This document shows, in pieces, positions 8,241-18,191 of a stretch of DNA of 64,000 nucleotides. Within the stretch, counting starts at the first letter, position 1. Each line of letters starts with the position of its first letter. The stretch is from Chitinophagaceae bacterium. GTDB taxonomy: Bacteria > Bacteroidota > Bacteroidia > Chitinophagales > Chitinophagaceae. A program made the position numbers and the translations under genes. The stretch is taken from the NCBI GenBank assembly GCA_947452965.1, contig CANGEW010000007.1, positions 1 to 64,000 of the forward strand, read 5' to 3'. Below the pieces are notes generated by a model. That model was given only the letters and a program-made list of their open reading frames with translations. It was not told the DNA's origin and made no database searches.

Positions 8241-8819
8241 ATGGCCATTCTAAAATTCAGAATCTATTGGGAAGAAGATGACAGTATCTACAGAGATATC
8301 GTTATTCAACACAAACAAACTTTCCACGATCTACACTTAGCTATTTTAAAAAGCTACGAGTTTGACAACAAACATGCAGCCACTTTTTATAAAAGTAACG
8401 ACAACTGGCAGGAAGGTCGTTCCATCAGTTTAGAGAAATACAGTCAGGTTCAATACAAAGTAGAGCCTTTAATAATGAGCGAAGTTGCTATTGGAACCCA
8501 AATTGCCGATCCCAATCAAAAGTTTATTTACGATTATGATTTTGTAAAAAACTGGCGATTTATGGTGGAATTGATTCATGTTGATAAAGTAGAAGATGCT
8601 ACGGTTGATTACCCAAAATGTATCAGAAAAGAGGGACTAGGCCCCTCACAGTATGGAACACAAGGCATTATTGACAGCAGGCTTGCCGAAATGGAAGAAA
8701 AATATGATTTGCATTCTGATCCATTGGGCGAAGGTTTTGGGGAAGAAGGGGAGGACGATGATGCTTTCGGTTCTTCTGAAGAGGAACCCGGCAGCGACGA
8801 TACTACCGAAGATTTTTAA
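8241..8819 (+). CDS. pRiA4b ORF-3-like (plasmid pRiA4b) domain protein
   Basis: The start is set at ATG 8241 (MAILKFRIYW) rather than the TTG of the ORF track. The first ~150 residues have the features of the pRiA4b ORF-3-like family: KFRIYWE at the start, IQHKQTFHDLHLAILKSYEFDN and a C-terminal CIRKEGLGPSQYG. The last ~40 residues are strongly acidic (EEGEDDDAF...EEEPGSDD). The family is of unknown function and occurs widely on chromosomes and plasmids. The protein is cytosolic. It is followed by miaA after 43 bp and may share its transcript. Confidence 0.75.
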   Translation: MAILKFRIYWEEDDSIYRDIVIQHKQTFHDLHLAILKSYEFDNKHAATFYKSNDNWQEGRSISLEKYSQVQYKVEPLIMSEVAIGTQIADPNQKFIYDYDFVKNWRFMVELIHVDKVEDATVDYPKCIRKEGLGPSQYGTQGIIDSRLAEMEEKYDLHSDPLGEGFGEEGEDDDAFGSSEEEPGSDDTTEDF

Positions 8820-8862
8820 CTGTTTTATATGAACGAGTTCTTCACAAACTCAATCATTCATC

Positions 8863-9774
8863 ATGAAAAAAACTTGCCTTGTAATTTGCGGTCCTACTGC
8901 TGTAGGAAAAACATCCGTTGCTATTCAATTGGCAACATTTCTTTCTACACAAATTATTTCTGCGGATAGTCGCCAATGTTACCAGGAGCTCAATATCGGT
9001 GTGGCCAAACCAACTCCGGATGAATTGACACAAATACCTCATCATTTTATAAATACACATTCCATTCAAGAATCATTTTCGGCAGCTGATTTTGAAAAGT
9101 ACGCATTGAATGCTGTTCAGTCTGTTTTTGCAAACAATGATATTGCCATTATGGTCGGCGGTACCGGTTTGTACATCAAAGCCTTTTGTGAAGGGTTAGA
9201 TGAAATTCCTTCTATTGATCCGGCTCTTAGAGAAGATATCACTCTTCAATATCAGCAAAATGGAATTGAATGGTTACAAAATGAATTGAAAGAGAAAGAC
9301 TCTCTTTATTTTGCTAACGGAGAAATGCAAAACCCTCAAAGAATGATGAGGGCATTAGAAGTGTTGATCACTTCAGGTAAATCAATCATCTCTTTTCAAA
9401 CCAACCCCAAAAAAGCCAGAGATTTTGATATTATTAAAATTGGTTTGGAGCTCCCGCGACAAGAATTGTATGAAAGAATTAACCAAAGAGTTGATCAAAT
9501 GGTTCAAGAAGGTCTGGTAGCTGAAGTGGCTGAATTATTGCCATATCAATCACTGAATGCGCTTCAAACTGTGGGGTATAAGGAGCTTTTTGAGTATTTT
9601 CATCAAAGAAGTTCTTTGGATAAAGCCATTGATTTGATAAAGCAAAACACCCGACATTACGCAAAAAGACAAATGACCTGGTTTAAACGAGATGAGCAGG
9701 TTCATTGGTTTTCTCCAGAAATAGAGCCTATTGTTCAATTTATTCAACAAAGAATCAAATTGAGTACACAATAA
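8863..9774 (+). CDS. miaA: tRNA dimethylallyltransferase MiaA
   Basis: It transfers a dimethylallyl group to A37 of tRNAs reading UNN codons. The P-loop GPTAVGKT is at residues 10-17, followed by the conserved SADSRQ with Asp35, VGGTGLYIKA in the middle, and the C-terminal RHYAKRQMTWFKRD segment. Length (303 residues) is normal. proS begins 44 bp downstream on the same strand. Confidence 0.97.
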   Translation: MKKTCLVICGPTAVGKTSVAIQLATFLSTQIISADSRQCYQELNIGVAKPTPDELTQIPHHFINTHSIQESFSAADFEKYALNAVQSVFANNDIAIMVGGTGLYIKAFCEGLDEIPSIDPALREDITLQYQQNGIEWLQNELKEKDSLYFANGEMQNPQRMMRALEVLITSGKSIISFQTNPKKARDFDIIKIGLELPRQELYERINQRVDQMVQEGLVAEVAELLPYQSLNALQTVGYKELFEYFHQRSSLDKAIDLIKQNTRHYAKRQMTWFKRDEQVHWFSPEIEPIVQFIQQRIKLSTQ

Positions 9775-9818
9775 AGACATATTTTTGCAGCTGTTCAGAT
9801 AAGCAATAAAAAATTTCT

Positions 9819-11297
9819 ATGAGTAAAGAACTGACATCAAGAGAAACCGATTATTCTCAATGGTATAATGACTTGGTGATAAAAGGGGAACTGGCAGATT
9901 ATTCAGCCGTAAGAGGCTGTATGGTAATTAAACCTTACGGTTATGCGCTGTGGGAAAACATGCGCGATCAATTGGATAAAATGTTTAAAGCTACCGGTCA
10001 CGTAAATGCTTACTTCCCTTTATTCGTGCCTAAAAGTTTGTTTGAGGCCGAAGAAAAAAATGCAGAAGGATTTGCAAAAGAATGTGCCGTGGTAACTCAT
10101 TACCGTTTGAAAAATGATCCTAACAATAAAGGTAAGCTGATCGTAGATCCAGAAGCTAAACTCGAAGAAGAGTTGGTGATTCGTCCCACCAGTGAAGCTA
10201 TTATTTGGAATACTTACAAAGGATGGATTCAGTCATACAGAGATTTGCCCATTCTGGTAAATCAATGGGCCAATGTGGTAAGATGGGAAATGCGTACCAG
10301 ATTGTTTTTGCGTACCGCTGAATTTTTATGGCAAGAAGGTCATACGGCCCATGCTACCAAAGAAGAAGCGATTGAAGAGACCACAAAAATGCTGGATGTA
10401 TATGCAGATTTTGTTGAAAAATATATGGCTGTGCCTGTAATCAAAGGAGTTAAAACGGCCAATGAAAGATTTGCAGGTGCCGAAGATACTTATTGCATTG
10501 AAGCCCTGATGCAAGATGGAAAAGCCTTACAGGCAGGAACCTCTCATTTCTTAGGACAAAATTTTGCAAAAGCCTTTGATGTACAGTTTTTAAATAAAGA
10601 GAATAAACAAGAATATGTTTGGGCAACCAGTTGGGGCGTTTCTACGCGTTTAATTGGTGCATTAATCATGGCGCATAGTGATGATCAGGGATTGATTATG
10701 CCTCCAAGAATCGCTCCGTTACAAGTAGTGATTGTGCCTATTTATAAAGGCCCCGAAAGCAAGCCGGTGATTGATGAAAAAGTAGCAGTGTTAATGAAAG
10801 AATTGAAGCAACTAGGCGTATCCGTTAAGTATGATGACAGCGACAATGCTCGTCCGGGATGGAAGTTTGCTGAATATGAATTAAAAGGCGTTCCTGTTAG
10901 AGTGGCATTAGGTATGAGAGATATCGAAAATAATGTGGTAGAGTTGGCAAGAAGAGACACCAAAGAAAAAAAATCTGTATCCATGGATGGTCTTGCTGTA
11001 TACATTCAGCAACTGCTTGAAGAAATACAGGAAAACATATTTAATCGGGCACTATCGTTCAGAAATGAAAATATTCGGGAAGCGAATTCCTGGGATGAGT
11101 TCATAGAGATTCTGGATACCAAAGCAGGGTTTGTATCGGCTCATTGGGATGGAACCCCCGAAACAGAAGAAAAAATAAAAGAGCAAACCAAAGCTACTAT
11201 CAGATGTATTCCTTTGGATAACAAACAAGAAGCGGGTGTTTGTATTTTAACCGGTAATCCAAGCACGCAAAGGGTGCTTTTTGCTAGGGCCTATTAA
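9819..11297 (+). CDS. proS: Prolyl-tRNA synthetase, archaeal/eukaryal type
   Basis: It charges tRNA-Pro in the cytosol. The 492 residues carry the class II motifs: motif 2 [25 protein letters not shown], the proline-site TSEA, and the motif 3 region [21 protein letters not shown]. There is no editing insertion between motifs 2 and 3 and the protein ends in an aromatic tail (FARAY). Both features mark the archaeal/eukaryal-type ProRS that many Bacteroidota use instead of the E. coli type. It lies between miaA and truB on the same strand. Confidence 0.96.
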   Translation: MSKELTSRETDYSQWYNDLVIKGELADYSAVRGCMVIKPYGYALWENMRDQLDKMFKATGHVNAYFPLFVPKSLFEAEEKNAEGFAKECAVVTHYRLKNDPNNKGKLIVDPEAKLEEELVIRPTSEAIIWNTYKGWIQSYRDLPILVNQWANVVRWEMRTRLFLRTAEFLWQEGHTAHATKEEAIEETTKMLDVYADFVEKYMAVPVIKGVKTANERFAGAEDTYCIEALMQDGKALQAGTSHFLGQNFAKAFDVQFLNKENKQEYVWATSWGVSTRLIGALIMAHSDDQGLIMPPRIAPLQVVIVPIYKGPESKPVIDEKVAVLMKELKQLGVSVKYDDSDNARPGWKFAEYELKGVPVRVALGMRDIENNVVELARRDTKEKKSVSMDGLAVYIQQLLEEIQENIFNRALSFRNENIREANSWDEFIEILDTKAGFVSAHWDGTPETEEKIKEQTKATIRCIPLDNKQEAGVCILTGNPSTQRVLFARAY

Positions 11298-11320
11298 TTC
11301 AAAATATTAAATCAACCATT

Positions 11321-12100
11321 TTGCATAGAAAAGGCACCTATTTGAAGCGATTCATCAATGAGCATGGAGCGGAAAATATTCATCATGCAGCAGGCAAGAG
11401 GATTATCATTTCCAATGAGGCTAAGGCGCAATATGAAGAGGGAGCCATGATTGTTATTGATAAGCCGGTTCATTGGACTTCCTTTGATGTAGTTAAAAAA
11501 ATAAGAACTGTTCTTAAGATAAAAAAAGTGGGTCATGCCGGCACTTTAGATCCTTTGGCTACAGGAGTTTTGATTATATGCACCGGAAAGTTTACAAAAA
11601 AAATCAATGAGTTTATGGCACAGGAAAAAGAGTACACAGGTACTTTTACTTTGGGTGCCGTAACACCTACCTATGATTTAGAAAGTACGCCAGAGCAGCA
11701 ACAGGATATTTCACATATACAACCGGAAGCTATATACGAAACAGTTAAAAAGTTCATTGGAGAAATTGACCAATTTCCCCCAATTTATTCTGCTTTAAAA
11801 AAAGAAGGAACTCCATTATATGAATTAGCCAGAAGGGGAGAAGAGCTTGTCCTTCAATCAAGAAAAGTCTTTATCGGTGCTTTTGAAATCACGTCCGTTG
11901 AAATGCCATTAGTTCATTTTAGAATTTCCTGTTCAACTGGAACTTATATACGAAGTATTGCGCATGATTTCGGAAAGGTATTAGGTTGTGGTGCATACCT
12001 TAGTAGTCTTTGTCGTTCTAAAATTGGTTCGGTTTCGCTAGAAGATGCTGATACGATTGATGCTTGGCTTGATAAGGTGTCAATCTCTACTGAGCAATAA
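11321..12100 (+). CDS. truB: tRNA pseudouridine(55) synthase TruB
   Basis: It makes pseudouridine 55 in the T loop of tRNAs. The catalytic block VGHAGTLDPLATG is present (Asp77 counted from the listed start), followed by YTGTFTLGAVTPTYDLES, FPPIYSALKKEG and STGTYIRSIAHDFG. The start is uncertain: the listed TTG at 11321 gives 42 residues before MIVIDKP, and the only in-frame ATG (11447) removes the conserved 'YEEG' before it. A TTG start at 11321 or 11342 is likely. The 3' end meets tamL convergently with only 3 bp between. Confidence 0.95.
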   Translation: MHRKGTYLKRFINEHGAENIHHAAGKRIIISNEAKAQYEEGAMIVIDKPVHWTSFDVVKKIRTVLKIKKVGHAGTLDPLATGVLIICTGKFTKKINEFMAQEKEYTGTFTLGAVTPTYDLESTPEQQQDISHIQPEAIYETVKKFIGEIDQFPPIYSALKKEGTPLYELARRGEELVLQSRKVFIGAFEITSVEMPLVHFRISCSTGTYIRSIAHDFGKVLGCGAYLSSLCRSKIGSVSLEDADTIDAWLDKVSISTEQ

Positions 12101-12103
12101 TTG

Positions 12104-14515
12104 CTAAAACGGATAGCCTATTCCAATACTGAAGTTGAAATTTTCATAGCGCCATTTGGTGTATTCGTCATCAGTACCTCTGGCAAACATTTTATTTAGG
12201 CAATCGCTGAAACTGATGTCCGGAGCTTTCCAACCATCATTTTGGTAAAATAATTCTGGACGCTTGAATCGAAATCCAAAATCAAATCTAACCACAAAAT
12301 AATTGAAATCCAGTCTAAGTCCGGTTCCTGCAGAAACGCCCAATTGGCTGTAAAAATTTTTCAACGTAAACTGGGAGCTGTCGGCACTGCCATCAAATTT
12401 AGTGTTGTTCATGTTCCAGATATTACCAATATCTAGAAATACGGCGCCTCTTAGGGTAAGTGTGTTGGGTATGATTTTCAGAATATCATATCTATACTCT
12501 CCATTCAACTCAAATTGAATATCTCCCGTACGATCATTAAATACATTTCCATTTGAATTATAAGGGATTAAGGATTTTCCTCCGGGTCCAATGCCTCTAA
12601 CCGACCAGCCTCTCATAGAGTTACTGCCTCCAGCAAAATATTGTTTAAAGAAAGGAAGTGTTTTATTGCTGTCAGATCCTAATAAGGGTATGCCGATACC
12701 AGCAAAACCTCTAAATGACAAGCTTGTTTTATGATATTTGATATTATATTTTAATTCTGCATCCGTTTTAATGAATCGTCTCTTATACTTATTGATTATA
12801 GGTAATAGCCCCCAAGTTAATCCTGATTCCTCTGCATTGATTCTCAAAGCGAGTTCTCTTGTTTCGGCATTTCTTACAGGGAAGGAAGTAAAATTTTTAT
12901 AAAAACTAATTCCCATACCATTAACAAAAGCGGTGTTGAATGAGAATTTTAGAAATGGATTTTGTTCTACAATTGTTTGAAAGCTATCACTTTGATTGTA
13001 TAGATTACTAAATCCAAATTTAATAAATGACCAAGACCAATCCCATCCTTTTACATTTTTTCCGTTCCATCCAAAACCAGCATTGCTAGTTAATAAATTA
13101 AATAAGTTTAATCTTGTAATATAATTAGCACCTAAGTTAATAAAGGTTTGACCTCTTCTGTCATCTTTCGTTTTGTCAAATAAATATGGAATATTTGATA
13201 AAATTAGTTTGGGAAAGATGGTGGTATTTTCATAACTAATTTCATTTGAATTGATGAAATTATCAGAACCGGTGGAATTATTATTCAATTCAATACCTGC
13301 TCTAAAATTATGCGTCATTCTGATTCCTTCTTTAAATAGATTCCTATTTGAAATCGAAATATTTTCAGAAATTCCAAACAGATTTCCTGCCAGAACGCTG
13401 CTATTATTATTTGCAGCAGAATAACTGACCTCTAAAGAATTTTCGAATCCATATTTTTTAGAAGGCGGCAATTTGATGAAAATATTTACCATACTATCCT
13501 GCTCTGGGTCATCTTCCATTTGAATATTGATGTTTTGCCAAACTCCAATTTTGTTGAGTTTATAAATGGATTCATTAAAATCAGATTGTTTGTATATATT
13601 GCCCGTCCTGAAACTAATCAGTTTTTCAAAAATGTCGTGATGAAGGATTGGTTTTTTTTCAAAAAATCTGAAATACTTGTTTTCTGAAGTTTTGATTGGA
13701 GCTGATTCGGTGTCCTTACTAGAATAATTAGGCCAAATATTAATATTATGAATTGTATATTGTTTTAGTCTACTACTGTCTTTAGGTATAACAAGTTCAA
13801 TTGATAATTTTATTTTGGGAGAGTCTATTTTTTGTTGAGCATTGGCTAGTTTTTTCAGTTGTTCAAATGGGTCGTCTGTTATCGAACTTAACGCCTCGAT
13901 TGTTGTATCACCCAATACTTTTATTTCTGCAGGGGTTATTTTGTAAAAACCATTGTTTTTAAAGCTGTCTACCACGCGATTGATATCTGCCAGAACGGCT
14001 ATTTTGCTTATTGGAGTATTTTTTTTGAAATAACTTTCTTTTTTAAAGTTGTTGTTGTAATCGGATAATTTGTTGTAGTTAAATTGATAATTTACAGAGT
14101 CTATTAAGGTAGGGTTGCCACAGATAGCATGGTAATAAACGATAATTTTTTTGCCAATAGTATCAGTCTTGAAATCAACTTTACTATTATAAAAGCCTAA
14201 ATGAAAAAGCGTAAATTTTATATTTTGTGCAGATAGTCTTGTAAAGCTGCTGTCGTAAATTTGGGGATTATTGATAAATTTAAAAAACAATACATTTTGA
14301 CTGATAACTACTTTAGAATTATCCTCTAATTGATCATACAAACGTTGAGTGAGGTTATATCTTTCGGTTTTAGAAAACGCTCCTCCAGTGACTGTAATGT
14401 TGTTTTTGTACAAGTAAAATTTATCTTTAGGTGCTTTTTTAACAAAGGGTTTGCCGCATGATGCTAAGATTAGCAGCATGATTATAATACCAATAAAAGA
14501 AAATAATTTTGTCAA
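12104..14515 (-). CDS. tamL: TamL: lipidated BamA/TamA-family outer-membrane assembly protein
   Basis: A TTG start gives MTKLFSFIGIIIMLLILASC, a lipoprotein signal with Cys20; the next in-frame Met would leave no proper signal. The 803-residue protein has an N-terminal POTRA-like half and a C-terminal Omp85 surface-antigen barrel (GGSNSMRGWSVRGIGPGG, final beta strand ending in Phe). Omp85 proteins are not normally lipidated; the lipidated form is TamL, the Bacteroidota counterpart of TamA that partners TamB (here at 46177). It is divergent from an RNA methyltransferase gene only 29 bp away. Confidence 0.88.
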   Translation of the reverse strand: MTKLFSFIGIIIMLLILASCGKPFVKKAPKDKFYLYKNNITVTGGAFSKTERYNLTQRLYDQLEDNSKVVISQNVLFFKFINNPQIYDSSFTRLSAQNIKFTLFHLGFYNSKVDFKTDTIGKKIIVYYHAICGNPTLIDSVNYQFNYNKLSDYNNNFKKESYFKKNTPISKIAVLADINRVVDSFKNNGFYKITPAEIKVLGDTTIEALSSITDDPFEQLKKLANAQQKIDSPKIKLSIELVIPKDSSRLKQYTIHNINIWPNYSSKDTESAPIKTSENKYFRFFEKKPILHHDIFEKLISFRTGNIYKQSDFNESIYKLNKIGVWQNINIQMEDDPEQDSMVNIFIKLPPSKKYGFENSLEVSYSAANNNSSVLAGNLFGISENISISNRNLFKEGIRMTHNFRAGIELNNNSTGSDNFINSNEISYENTTIFPKLILSNIPYLFDKTKDDRRGQTFINLGANYITRLNLFNLLTSNAGFGWNGKNVKGWDWSWSFIKFGFSNLYNQSDSFQTIVEQNPFLKFSFNTAFVNGMGISFYKNFTSFPVRNAETRELALRINAEESGLTWGLLPIINKYKRRFIKTDAELKYNIKYHKTSLSFRGFAGIGIPLLGSDSNKTLPFFKQYFAGGSNSMRGWSVRGIGPGGKSLIPYNSNGNVFNDRTGDIQFELNGEYRYDILKIIPNTLTLRGAVFLDIGNIWNMNNTKFDGSADSSQFTLKNFYSQLGVSAGTGLRLDFNYFVVRFDFGFRFKRPELFYQNDGWKAPDISFSDCLNKMFARGTDDEYTKWRYENFNFSIGIGYPF

Positions 14516-14544
14516 ACGCTGAAATTTTATAAACCTTACATTCT

Positions 14545-15291
14545 ATGTTAACTAAATCGAGTATCAAATATATTCAAAGTTTGCAGCACAAAAAATTTAG
14601 AGATGAATTAGGTGAATTTATAGCGGAGGGTCCTAAAATTGTAAATGAGTTACTTGAACAACAGATTTTTGAATGTAAATGTATTTATGCTGTTAAAGAG
14701 TGGATTGCTGAATATTCATATTTATTACAAAACAGGACTGAAATCATAGAGGAAATAGAATTCTTTGAGCTGGAAAAAATCGCTAATTATTCCACCCCCA
14801 ACCAAGTGATTGGCTTGTTTAAAAAAAAGAAGCCAATTGTCACTTTTGATTGGAGCACTAGCTGCACGGTATTACTGGAAGATATTCAAGATCCAGGAAA
14901 CTTAGGAACAATAATTCGCTCTGCTGATTGGTTTGGTATTAAGAACATTGTTTGTTCTAAAAATACAGTAGATATTTATAACCCTAAAGTTGTACAAAGT
15001 ACTATGGCTAGCTTGGGTAGAATTAATGTAATATATGAAAATTTGAAAGAATGGCTTTCTGACAAAAAAGAAATAGTGCCAGTTTATGCAGCGGTATTGG
15101 ATGGAGAACCTTTACATGAAATCAAAACTGTAAAAGCATCTGTCTTGATGATAGGAAATGAGGGTAATGGACTTTCTGATGAGTTAATTCAAATGAGTTC
15201 TGTGAAAATTACCATACCAAAAATTGGTTTAGCCGAGTCTTTAAATGCCGCCGTAGCTACCGCTATCATTTTATACGAATTACAAAAATAA
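14545..15291 (+). CDS. TrmH/SpoU-family RNA 2'-O-ribose methyltransferase
   Basis: It transfers a methyl group from SAM to a ribose 2'-OH of rRNA or tRNA. The N-terminal ~95 residues are the RNA-binding substrate domain. The C-terminal SPOUT domain shows the three signature motifs: DIQDPGNLGTIIRSADWFG, MIGNEGNGLSDEL and IPKIGLAESLNAAVA, which form the trefoil-knot SAM site. The exact target nucleotide cannot be read from the sequence. It is 29 bp from the divergent tamL. Confidence 0.9.
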   Translation: MLTKSSIKYIQSLQHKKFRDELGEFIAEGPKIVNELLEQQIFECKCIYAVKEWIAEYSYLLQNRTEIIEEIEFFELEKIANYSTPNQVIGLFKKKKPIVTFDWSTSCTVLLEDIQDPGNLGTIIRSADWFGIKNIVCSKNTVDIYNPKVVQSTMASLGRINVIYENLKEWLSDKKEIVPVYAAVLDGEPLHEIKTVKASVLMIGNEGNGLSDELIQMSSVKITIPKIGLAESLNAAVATAIILYELQK

Positions 15292-15300
15292 TGAGGGTTG

Positions 15301-16530
15301 CTATTTGAAACGAATCGCTCTAACTGGATTGATTTTTTTTATAATCCAAGTAGGAATGATTAAAGTAATCATACAAATAACAAAAGTGATGCAATCTACT
15401 AATACCACTTGCCACCATATTACTTCTACGCTGGCTTTGGAAATAAAATAAGCCTGTTCGTCTAATGTAATAAAACCTGTTTTTTCTTGTATCCAACAAA
15501 TTAAAAGCCCTGTGATTGTGCCTATACAAATGCCATATATTGCAATTAAGGATGTATGATACAGGAATATTTTTTGAATCATCCAGTTGCTCGCTCCCAA
15601 TGCTTTTAAAGTTCCGGTCATTCTGGTTCTTTCCAAAACAAGAATTATTAAACAGGTAATTAAATTAACAGCGGCAATAATCATCATAATGACAATCAAC
15701 ATGTTTTTTATCTGACCTTGCAGATTAAGCCAATCAAAAATATTAGGATAAATTTCTGTAATACTTCTACTGTACCATCCTTGTGGTAATTCTGAATAGA
15801 TAATTTGATTGAGCGTATCAGTTTGTTGATAGTCCTTTAAGAAAATCTCATACCCTCCAATTTGATTGGAATCCCAATTGTTTAATCTCTTGATTAGATT
15901 CATATCGCAGATAGCGAAATTTTTATCGTAATCTTCGATGCCTGTTTTAAATAGTCCTTTTATAATAACCTTTCTTGCCGTTCTACTTCCATCAGATCTT
16001 AAAAAATAAACTATCAAACTGTCATTCACTTTGATGTTTAATTGATTTGCTGTGTAAACACTAATATCAATTTCTTTACTGTAGCCGCTATCTTTGAATT
16101 GCAACCAAGATCCTTCTTTTAAAAAAGATTGCATTCTACTAAATTGAAATGATTGATCTACGCCTTTTAGTAATACACTTTCTATTCCAGTTTGAAATTT
16201 TAATATGGCAGATTTTGTAGCAAAGCATTCAACTGAGGTTACTTGAGGTAGATGCTGAAGGTATTTTTGAATACTGTCATTTTTTGTGATGGGATATTCC
16301 TCGGCTATACTGACTTTGTTATCTAAATTCTGCAATACCCTTATGTGTCCCCAAAAGCTAAACACTTTATGACTGATTACTTGCTGAAATCCATTTACAA
16401 AACTTAATGCAACAATCATGATGGCTACACTTAATGTAGTAGCACCTACGGCTAATCGTATAATGAATCGAGAAAAGGTTTGTTTATTTTTTTGAGCAAT
16501 TCTCTTTGCTATGAATAAGGATGTATTCAA
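15301..16530 (-). CDS. FtsX/LolC-E-type ABC transporter permease
   Basis: This is a 409-residue inner-membrane protein with four predicted helices: one at residues ~25-48, then a large periplasmic domain (~50-270), then three helices at ~275-300, ~325-345 and ~370-395. The order and the GTLKALGAS loop (coupling helix to the ATPase) are those of the MacB/LolE permease family that extracts lipoproteins or moves other envelope substrates. The start is TTG. No ATPase gene is adjacent, so its partner is encoded elsewhere. Confidence 0.87.
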   Translation of the reverse strand: MNTSLFIAKRIAQKNKQTFSRFIIRLAVGATTLSVAIMIVALSFVNGFQQVISHKVFSFWGHIRVLQNLDNKVSIAEEYPITKNDSIQKYLQHLPQVTSVECFATKSAILKFQTGIESVLLKGVDQSFQFSRMQSFLKEGSWLQFKDSGYSKEIDISVYTANQLNIKVNDSLIVYFLRSDGSRTARKVIIKGLFKTGIEDYDKNFAICDMNLIKRLNNWDSNQIGGYEIFLKDYQQTDTLNQIIYSELPQGWYSRSITEIYPNIFDWLNLQGQIKNMLIVIMMIIAAVNLITCLIILVLERTRMTGTLKALGASNWMIQKIFLYHTSLIAIYGICIGTITGLLICWIQEKTGFITLDEQAYFISKASVEVIWWQVVLVDCITFVICMITLIIPTWIIKKINPVRAIRFK

Positions 16531-16577
16531 TCAAGTATTTTTTATTATCTTTCAAAAGTAAATAATATTATGCTTAC

Positions 16578-17870
16578 ATGAACCTGGGTAAAATTTTTCT
16601 CATTTGTTTAGTTATTATACTTGTTTGTGGTCTATCTGCTTCAGATGCGCAAAATGTACAGAGAGTATATCAGCCGAATATTCAAACAGTTCAATTGTAT
16701 GAATATGGTAACCAACAAGGATTACCCATATATACTTTAAACAGCGATAATAAAATGTTCTTGTCTTTCGATGATATGGATGGTAATTATAAAAACTACT
16801 ATTACTCTTTTGTATTGTGTGATTATAATTGGCAACCGGCCAATTTGAGTGAATTTGATTATATAAAAGGGTTTATACAAAATAGAATTACTACCTATCG
16901 ATATTCAAATATTGCTTATACAAAATATACTCATTATCAGGTGAGTTTACCCGAATCTAATTCAATGCCAACAAAATCAGGTAATTACTTATTGAAGGTT
17001 TTCTTAGATGGGGATACATCTAAACTGGTTTTCACAAAACAATTTTTAGTGCTAGAACAAAGGACCATTATTAATGCATTAGTCGTTCAGCCATTATCTT
17101 CTATGCTGTATAATACACATCAAAAATTACGTTTTAATGCGAATGTTAAAGAATTAAATGCATTTAGTCCTGCACAGGAGATCAAAACGGTTATTTTGCA
17201 AAACAATCGCTGGGATAATGCCAAGAGAGATATAGTTCCTGGTTTTGTTAGGGGGAACATATTAGAATTTAATAATGAAAATACTGCCGTTTTTCCCGGA
17301 GGGAGAGAATGGCGGTGGCTTGATCTTAGGAGTTTTAGAATGGAAAATGATCCCATTGATAAGATTGTTTATAATCAAAACGAAAGCAACATTTATTTAA
17401 AAACAGATGTGGATAGGCACAATCAACGATATGCCTATTATACCGATTATAATGGATCGTATAATATCGATACTTATGAAAGTATTAACCCTTTTTGGCA
17501 ATCTGATTATACTACCGTTCATTTTTCGCTGGAGCCCACCGAAAATTTGTTTTTAAAGGGGGTGGAAGTGTATCTAGCGGGTCAGTTTACCAATTTTGAA
17601 TTAAATGAAAAGTGGAAAATGAATTTCAATCCCAACTCAGGAAAATTCGAAACCAGTGCCTTTTTAAAACAGGGCTATTATAATTATACATACATCATTG
17701 TGGATAGAAATGACGAAAATAACAATACTGATTTGGAGGGCGATCATTGGGAAACAGAAAACACCTATACTATCCTGATGTATTATAAATCATTTTCCGA
17801 TAGAAATGACCGTCTAATTGGAGCTTGTAAAATCAATTCAAGAACAGATAAACCAGGTTATAGCTTTTAA
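16578..17870 (+). CDS. DUF5103 / type 9 secretion system plug-family protein
   Basis: A signal peptide (residues 1-24, ending SASDA) is followed by a 400-residue beta-rich secreted domain. The sequence NVQRVYQPNIQTVQLY, the YYYSFVLCDYNWQPANLSEFDYIKGF region and the C-terminal GYYNYTYIIVDR are typical of DUF5103, renamed for the T9SS 'plug' protein that blocks the periplasmic side of the SprA channel. No other T9SS gene is in the window. Function is taken from the family and not shown by context. Confidence 0.82.
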   Translation: MNLGKIFLICLVIILVCGLSASDAQNVQRVYQPNIQTVQLYEYGNQQGLPIYTLNSDNKMFLSFDDMDGNYKNYYYSFVLCDYNWQPANLSEFDYIKGFIQNRITTYRYSNIAYTKYTHYQVSLPESNSMPTKSGNYLLKVFLDGDTSKLVFTKQFLVLEQRTIINALVVQPLSSMLYNTHQKLRFNANVKELNAFSPAQEIKTVILQNNRWDNAKRDIVPGFVRGNILEFNNENTAVFPGGREWRWLDLRSFRMENDPIDKIVYNQNESNIYLKTDVDRHNQRYAYYTDYNGSYNIDTYESINPFWQSDYTTVHFSLEPTENLFLKGVEVYLAGQFTNFELNEKWKMNFNPNSGKFETSAFLKQGYYNYTYIIVDRNDENNNTDLEGDHWETENTYTILMYYKSFSDRNDRLIGACKINSRTDKPGYSF

Positions 17871-17890
17871 TAAGTTCATGATGCTAAATA

Positions 17891-17923
17891 TTGTTTTTCT
17901 CTGCTTGATATTTCCTATATTTG
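17891..17923 (+). promoter_or_regulatory. Bacteroidota-type promoter of the SRP RNA
   Basis: A perfect TAnnTTTG -7 element (TATATTTG, 17916-17923) lies 5 bp before the first base of the SRP RNA, with a TTG -33 element at 17891-17893. The geometry fits the known primary-sigma promoters of Bacteroidota. Confidence 0.75.
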
Positions 17924-17927
17924 CAAT

Positions 17928-18021
17928 GGCAAGTCTTATACGACCAGCTCCTGTTGAACTCCCCCAGGATCGGAAGATAGCAAGGGTAGATGGTTGAGCG
18001 GTGCGATGTAAGTAACTTGCC
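17928..18021 (+). ncRNA. ffs: Signal recognition particle RNA, small bacterial type (4.5S)
   Basis: A ~94-nt RNA begins GGCAAGT and ends ACTTGCC, which pair as the terminal stem. The apex carries the universally conserved Ffh-binding core: the asymmetric-loop sequence CAGGATCGGAAGATAGCAAGGG with a GGAA tetraloop. Six T residues follow directly as terminator. It pairs with Ffh to target membrane and secreted proteins. The 72-residue ORF over it (17990-18208) is spurious. Confidence 0.93.
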
Positions 18022-18191
18022 TTTTTTATTTTCGTTCCCTCCTAATATTAATTTTTATACATCAAGTAAAAACTTCAAAAATCAGAAGTATCTTAGCATT
18101 AGTTTATCACACATCAATACTTTCATCGTCTTTGTTTTTATATTGAATAAAGTTAGATGGAGCAAATCAAAACTATTAAAAGTAATATCAA

